Shown here piece after piece: positions 59,667-64,000 of a DNA stretch of 64,000 nucleotides. The stretch lies in assembly GCA_958299035.1 (NCBI GenBank), contig CATQJL010000223.1, forward strand, positions 83,781,753-83,845,752, given 5' to 3'. The notes under the pieces were generated by a model. The model was not told where the DNA came from. It ran no database searches and saw nothing but the letters and a program-made list of their open reading frames with translations. The first letter of the stretch is position 1, and each line of letters opens with the position of its first letter. This DNA is from Cylicocyclus nassatus. Its lineage: Eukaryota > Nematoda > Chromadorea > Rhabditida > Strongylidae. The position numbers and the translations under genes were made by a program.

Positions 59667-62600
59667 AATCTAAGATACCACTTAAACAGTCGCAGCCAGA
59701 ACGTGCTCGTACAACAAGTCATCCGCAAACTCGCTCAGATGCTGGTGTTCAAGATTACGTGGAGAAATTACAAAAATGGAGCAGCAGTAAGTCTTTTGAG
59801 AAGATCTAGAAATCAACCGTACGAGTCCACTCGTTTGTTGCTGTTGTATGTAATGATCTTATGTTAATTAGTGAGCTAATGAGGTAAGTTTTCGAATTTT
59901 CTTTAGTGCACAGCCCATCAAAGTTTATGGCTGGAATGATGTCTGCGGATGGCACTTACGAGGTGCCTCTCGAGGCAACCCCCAAACGTCGTTCGCGCGG
60001 ACCATGGTTTGTTGAACATTACAGCAAGGTAAGAGAACTCTTTCGTTTATCTTGAACTCTATTAATGACCACAGGTTGAGGGCCCATCGCAAACTGGCAC
60101 GGAAAAATCACACGGTTCAAAGGATAACATCATAAGGGTTGAGAAGGAAAATCGTCGCACTGATGAGTACTTAACGAGCAAATTGAAAGACAATGAGGTA
60201 AAAAGTCAAAGTCTTAACTTCCATCTTTATCTGTTTGTTACGTTAGGTAATCCATTCCGAAAAAAGCGTCCATTCAACTACTACGAAGGTAGTCAAGAGC
60301 TCCAGTCAAGTGGTTACAACAGACGATGATGGATATGCCATACCAACAACTGAAGGGCGAACTGGACCGATGCCATCTTCTCAGGAGCGAGGTAGGGCGT
60401 ATAGGGCGTATCCCCACTAAAGGGTCATTATTTGATTTTCTGTGACGCTTGTCTTCTTCCATTTGCTTCTAATCAATTATGAAGTGAACTCATACTTGTA
60501 GCATGTTTTTTGATTGGTTCGTATTGCGCTACTATTCCTCCCTTCACAACGAGCGCTTCATATTGAAGTCTTCTGGTCTTACCTTGCCATTTGACTCTGA
60601 CTGGGAAAGTGAATTTGGTTCATTCTATTTGGCGTTTATGAAGGCGCATTTTTTGTGTAGAAGTTTTCAAGCTACACTGAATCGGTGGTCCCAGGATTTC
60701 CATTTGAGGGGGGGGGGGGGGGAGCGAGGGGGTCGACAGAATTTTTTTTCTGGAACAAGGAGCGTCCCATTAGCCACGCATTCTAAACATTTTGGAATGC
60801 TTTGCTAGTATTTTGCAGTCCATAGGGGTGATATTCAAAAAAAGGAGACGTGGAGGCAGCCACTCCCAAATGGTTCTTACAAAGTAATTTCAATGCATAA
60901 AATCTCATCACTATTTTATTCTACTAGTGGAAGTACCCATTTGCATTTATAACCCATGTAAGCTACCTTCAAAAATCTCGCGTCTCATTTCTTCTCCCGT
61001 CCGCCCCCACCCCAGTGTGCCATTATCATGAGCTTGCTTTCACGCACCTCTTTCCTGCCAGTTCCACACATTTCTTCCATCTCTTCTCACAACGCTTAGC
61101 TTGAAATTCTGGCTTATGATTGTTTTTTTTTACATTGCGTTCTTCACCCATAATCTTGTGAGATAATTTCGCATTCTCATCTCTTTGGATTTTTTGTGGA
61201 ATCTTCATATTCGTCCTCCTTTCAGTTTCATGGAACCCATAACTCAAAAAATTTGTATCTTATATGTTTAGAAACCCCAATCTTTGCTACACCATCAAAA
61301 GTAGAAAGCCCTAACGAACTTTTCTATACGCCAATGACACATCCTCGAGCAAATCGAACAGCAAGGTGATTAGAATTCATAGTTTTGTAGCAGTAACAAA
61401 CTGTGATGACAGTTGGTAAGATGATCGGACACTGATGCATCGTTTTGTAGTGGGCACGCTGCAACTCCAGATCCAAAGCTTCATGACATTTCTACAGGAC
61501 AGATCCCAAAATTCTCACTAATCAATGGCAAGTGTCTTCTAAAATTTGAAAACAACTCGGAGATGGTTATATTGAAATTTATTTAGTAAAGAAATTCTCA
61601 TCTACGTCGCCTTCGAAACATGACACTTTAATAAAGGAAAGGACGGAAACACAATTAGCATCATTTGAAAAGGCCTCGAAGAGGCTAGATAAAGCATTGC
61701 AGGAAGCTACCGAAGCATTGCAGTGAGTAGTGGATTATGGTGCCTTTCAAAGTTTTCATATATGGGCGATTTTTAGACATCCCATCAAATTGACCTTACC
61801 TTCGGATATTCCCCCGTTTAGCGACCAACGTCAAACTTTGGACGTTGCCCAAGTAGAAAATCTGCGCAATAGAGATATCGGTAAGAACTATGCTTTCACT
61901 TGGCACGTCAGCAACTCCTACTCTTTCACAGCAGCTCGCGAGACCTTGCGCCATTCTCTTCCATCAAAGCCCTTATTTGAAAACAGTTTGTCTTATGAAC
62001 CTGATGCCACTGACAGTCAGGAAGACAGCAGAAAAGTACATTTTGCGTCTTCAAGCATGGAGGTGATAGCGCGTTTATTCAAACATGTGCAATTTATTGT
62101 TGTTTCTTCTTCAGGAGAAAGCGAGTGAACAATTGGGTTCAAGGAATATCCCACTATCGAAAGTCTTGGGAGCCAGGTGATCACTTGAGTGTTTAGTTGT
62201 ATCGAACTATAATCTTGTTTAGCATGGCTGCTGAGTTGGCTTACGCCGAAAAAGTTCAGAAGATTCAAACGCATTTGAATAACGCCCATCATCTCGCGAC
62301 CTTGGTACAGCAAAAGGCAGAGCAGCAGCTTGGGGTAGCCGTCTTTTAACTATCTTATCATAGCTTTTTAAAGAGTGATATTACCATAAGTTTGCGCTCT
62401 ATTTTGAACATTTGATATGAATATGGCGAGGTTCCTACGAAAGAGGAGATGTTCTTTGATAGGCAAAAATTCGGAGTTTTGAAGGATGATGCCTCCGACG
62501 ATGTTGACAGAATACTAGACTCCATCTCGTTGCGAGACGACTCGCTTGTGACCAGTGACGATAGTGAGAAGCCAAAGAAAAACATGTACGTGATCTACTT

Positions 62601-64000
62601 AATTAAGATCATTTATTTGACTTGGACATTCTATTATGGTTATTATAAACCTTACATATTGTATTCTTATCAATTCACTTTTTATTTTACATCATAATGA
62701 GAGCGCAATGAAGGTATAGAGGTTGCCCTTCCACAGTTGCTGCTACCCTTGGTCTGCGTTTCAGAACTGCCACGTGTGGCTAACATGGGCAACGTCGCAA
62801 CAACATGTTTGCAACGTGCCGCAATGTTGCCAGAACATTTTGGCTTTTGGCCTAAATGCCAACACGTTCTCGCATGTTGCAAACATGTTGTTGTCAACTT
62901 GCCAACATGTTGGCCACACGTGGCAGATCTGAGACGCAGACTAAGGGTACCAGCAACTGTTGAAGGGACGATAGTTATCTTGAAGCATCAGCTTGCAAAT
63001 CTCTCTTGCTTTCCAGTAAAGTCCAAGGAACATCAAAACCAATGAACACGAGCGTGAGGTTCAATTTTATGCCCTCGCCTGTCCGAAAGACAGCATTTAT
63101 GACCCCTGGTATGTACAACTTATACAACTTTGCAGATATTTGCCTTTGATCACATTTTTGCAGCACAGCGACAGGAACGAAAGACGAAAGTGGAAGAATA
63201 TCTTCGTATGTACAATGTCTTGCATACCCTGCAAGCTGCAGTTTTCAAGCTCAAAAGGTTAGCTGAAACGAATCCATTGTTCGAGCATTAACCGTGTTTT
63301 AGGTCTAAATGCAAGCCTGAGCAAGTGCCAAAAATCGAGGAGCTATCCAGGGTGGCGGAGAAGGAGTACAGAGAAGCGATTGTTCAAGCAAAGTCATGGT
63401 TGAGAAAAAGGATCTCACAGGTTTGGATTATCACATTATTGGCTCTTATAATTGCAATACGTTTTCTTACCGTAATTTTAGCATGAGTTTTTGCAAATTG
63501 TTGAAAGACAGCAAAAGAAGGTTTATGATGAGAGCGAAGAATGCAGCAACAGGATCAAACGCCTCCTATCGGCACAGGCTGCTGCACAGGTCACAACGTG
63601 AGTTTTTTTTTATGAAAGATCTATAAGTGCAACTGCTATGAGTCACTTTTTGAATTTTTTTTCATTTGAATAATATTGAGCAGCATTATCTTGCCGATTG
63701 TAGACGGAAAATGAAGTTTTAGACAGGACGATGCATCTCGTTCAAAAAATTTGGCTATCCCTACCATCGCTAATGAGAATGAGCTGCCGCCTGTGAGAAT
63801 GGATACAAAGGCGTTGAACGAGAGTGGTGAGTTCAATGGCTTTATCGCTTCTCGCAGTAACTTATTTTGTCGAGTTTCAGTTGAATGCGACTTATGGAAT
63901 CTCAGTGCACGATCATTGCGCCGAAATCTGGATATCCGCCGCGAACAGGCTGAAATTCTGAATAGAAGTTTTGAAGAGAAAACAAGGGATATTGAGCAAA
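59667..64000 (+). CDS. Large coiled-coil protein, 18 exons seen, open at both ends
   Basis: Eighteen exons join in phase: 59667-59786, 59907-60028, 60075-60197, 60247-60391, 61272-61365, 61451-61527, 61587-61722, 61777-61880, 61932-62062, 62115-62176, 62223-62334, 62431-62585, 63017-63108, 63164-63257, 63303-63420, 63482-63597, 63723-63826 and 63881-64000. The N-terminal part seen is basic, Ser/Thr-rich and likely disordered (RRSRGPWFVEHYSK). Heptad-like helices follow (ETQLASFEKASKRLDKALQE; VEEYLRMYNVLHTLQAAVFK; EFLQIVERQQKKVYDESEEC), with lengths and spacing reminiscent of spectrin-type helices but no firm match. I do not recognise it; nuclear-envelope anchor, centrosomal and cytoskeletal linker proteins are all possible. 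Intron 6 begins GCAAGT, a GC-AG intron. The acceptor at 62431 is weak. First exon and 3' end are missing. Confidence 0.8.
60697..61000. other. Intron with poly-G run and dispersed repeat
   Basis: Within intron 4 of the coiled-coil gene: a run of 15 G at 60708-60722, and AACCCATGTAAGCTACCTTC to ATCTCGCG (60950-60985), which resembles 15181-15210. Confidence 0.5.
62723..62965. mobile_element. MITE in intron 12 of the coiled-coil gene
   Basis: CTTCCACAGTTGCTGCTACC... pairs with ...GGTACCAGCAACTGTTGAAG, and CTGCCACGTGTGGC pairs with GCCACACGTGGCAG further in. The centre has many AACATGTTGC-like dyads. No clear TSD; fragments of the same kind occur near 35390-35500. Confidence 0.7.

Overview
The window is animal nuclear DNA, most likely from a clade V parasitic nematode (strongylid or hookworm-like). 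Introns are many and often about 45-60 bp. Acceptors mostly follow the worm TTTCAG/R pattern. Most start codons sit just behind an acceptor-like site, which fits spliced-leader trans-splicing, and three genes lie in one close same-strand series resembling a nematode operon. A mariner-type repeat resembles the Hsmar1/bandit group known from hookworms. The 500 N at 31399-31898 mark a draft scaffold. Gene models were built by hand from splice signals with reading phase checked at every junction; no database search was possible.

Left (1-13.4 kb, minus strand): the 5' part of an SLC25A39/40-type mitochondrial carrier (running off the window edge), a complete 29-exon cytosolic leucyl-tRNA synthetase, and a candidate two-exon small single-pass membrane protein. 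From 13.4 to 22.2 kb I see no convincing gene, only inverted-repeat elements, including an exact 121-bp-arm palindrome at 20.5 kb.

Middle (22.2-31.4 kb): a giant palindrome with 4.54-kb arms around a 111-bp spacer, ending exactly at the assembly gap. Each arm carries the same eight-exon coding block (unrecognised, Ser/Lys/Asn-rich) and nested DNA transposons. Two further minus-strand exons at 33.1-33.9 kb, one with a C2H2 zinc finger, are in phase with the left-arm block and may be its 5' part. From 31.9 to 39 kb lie MITEs, a nested pair of TTAA-flanked elements and a broken RTE-type reverse transcriptase.

Right (39.4-53.8 kb, minus strand): two paralogous 14-exon polypeptide GalNAc-transferases flank a DENR gene in the order GalNAc-T B, DENR, GalNAc-T A. 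DENR intron 1 (3.9 kb) holds two inverted copies of a TTA-flanked element, one interrupted by a Helitron-like element whose empty site is preserved in the other copy. After a 5.8-kb divergent intergenic region with further Helitron-like copies, a plus-strand 18-exon coiled-coil protein gene runs off the right edge.

The recognised genes cover translation (LeuRS, DENR), mitochondrial transport and mucin-type O-glycosylation; apart from possible co-transcription they do not form one pathway.
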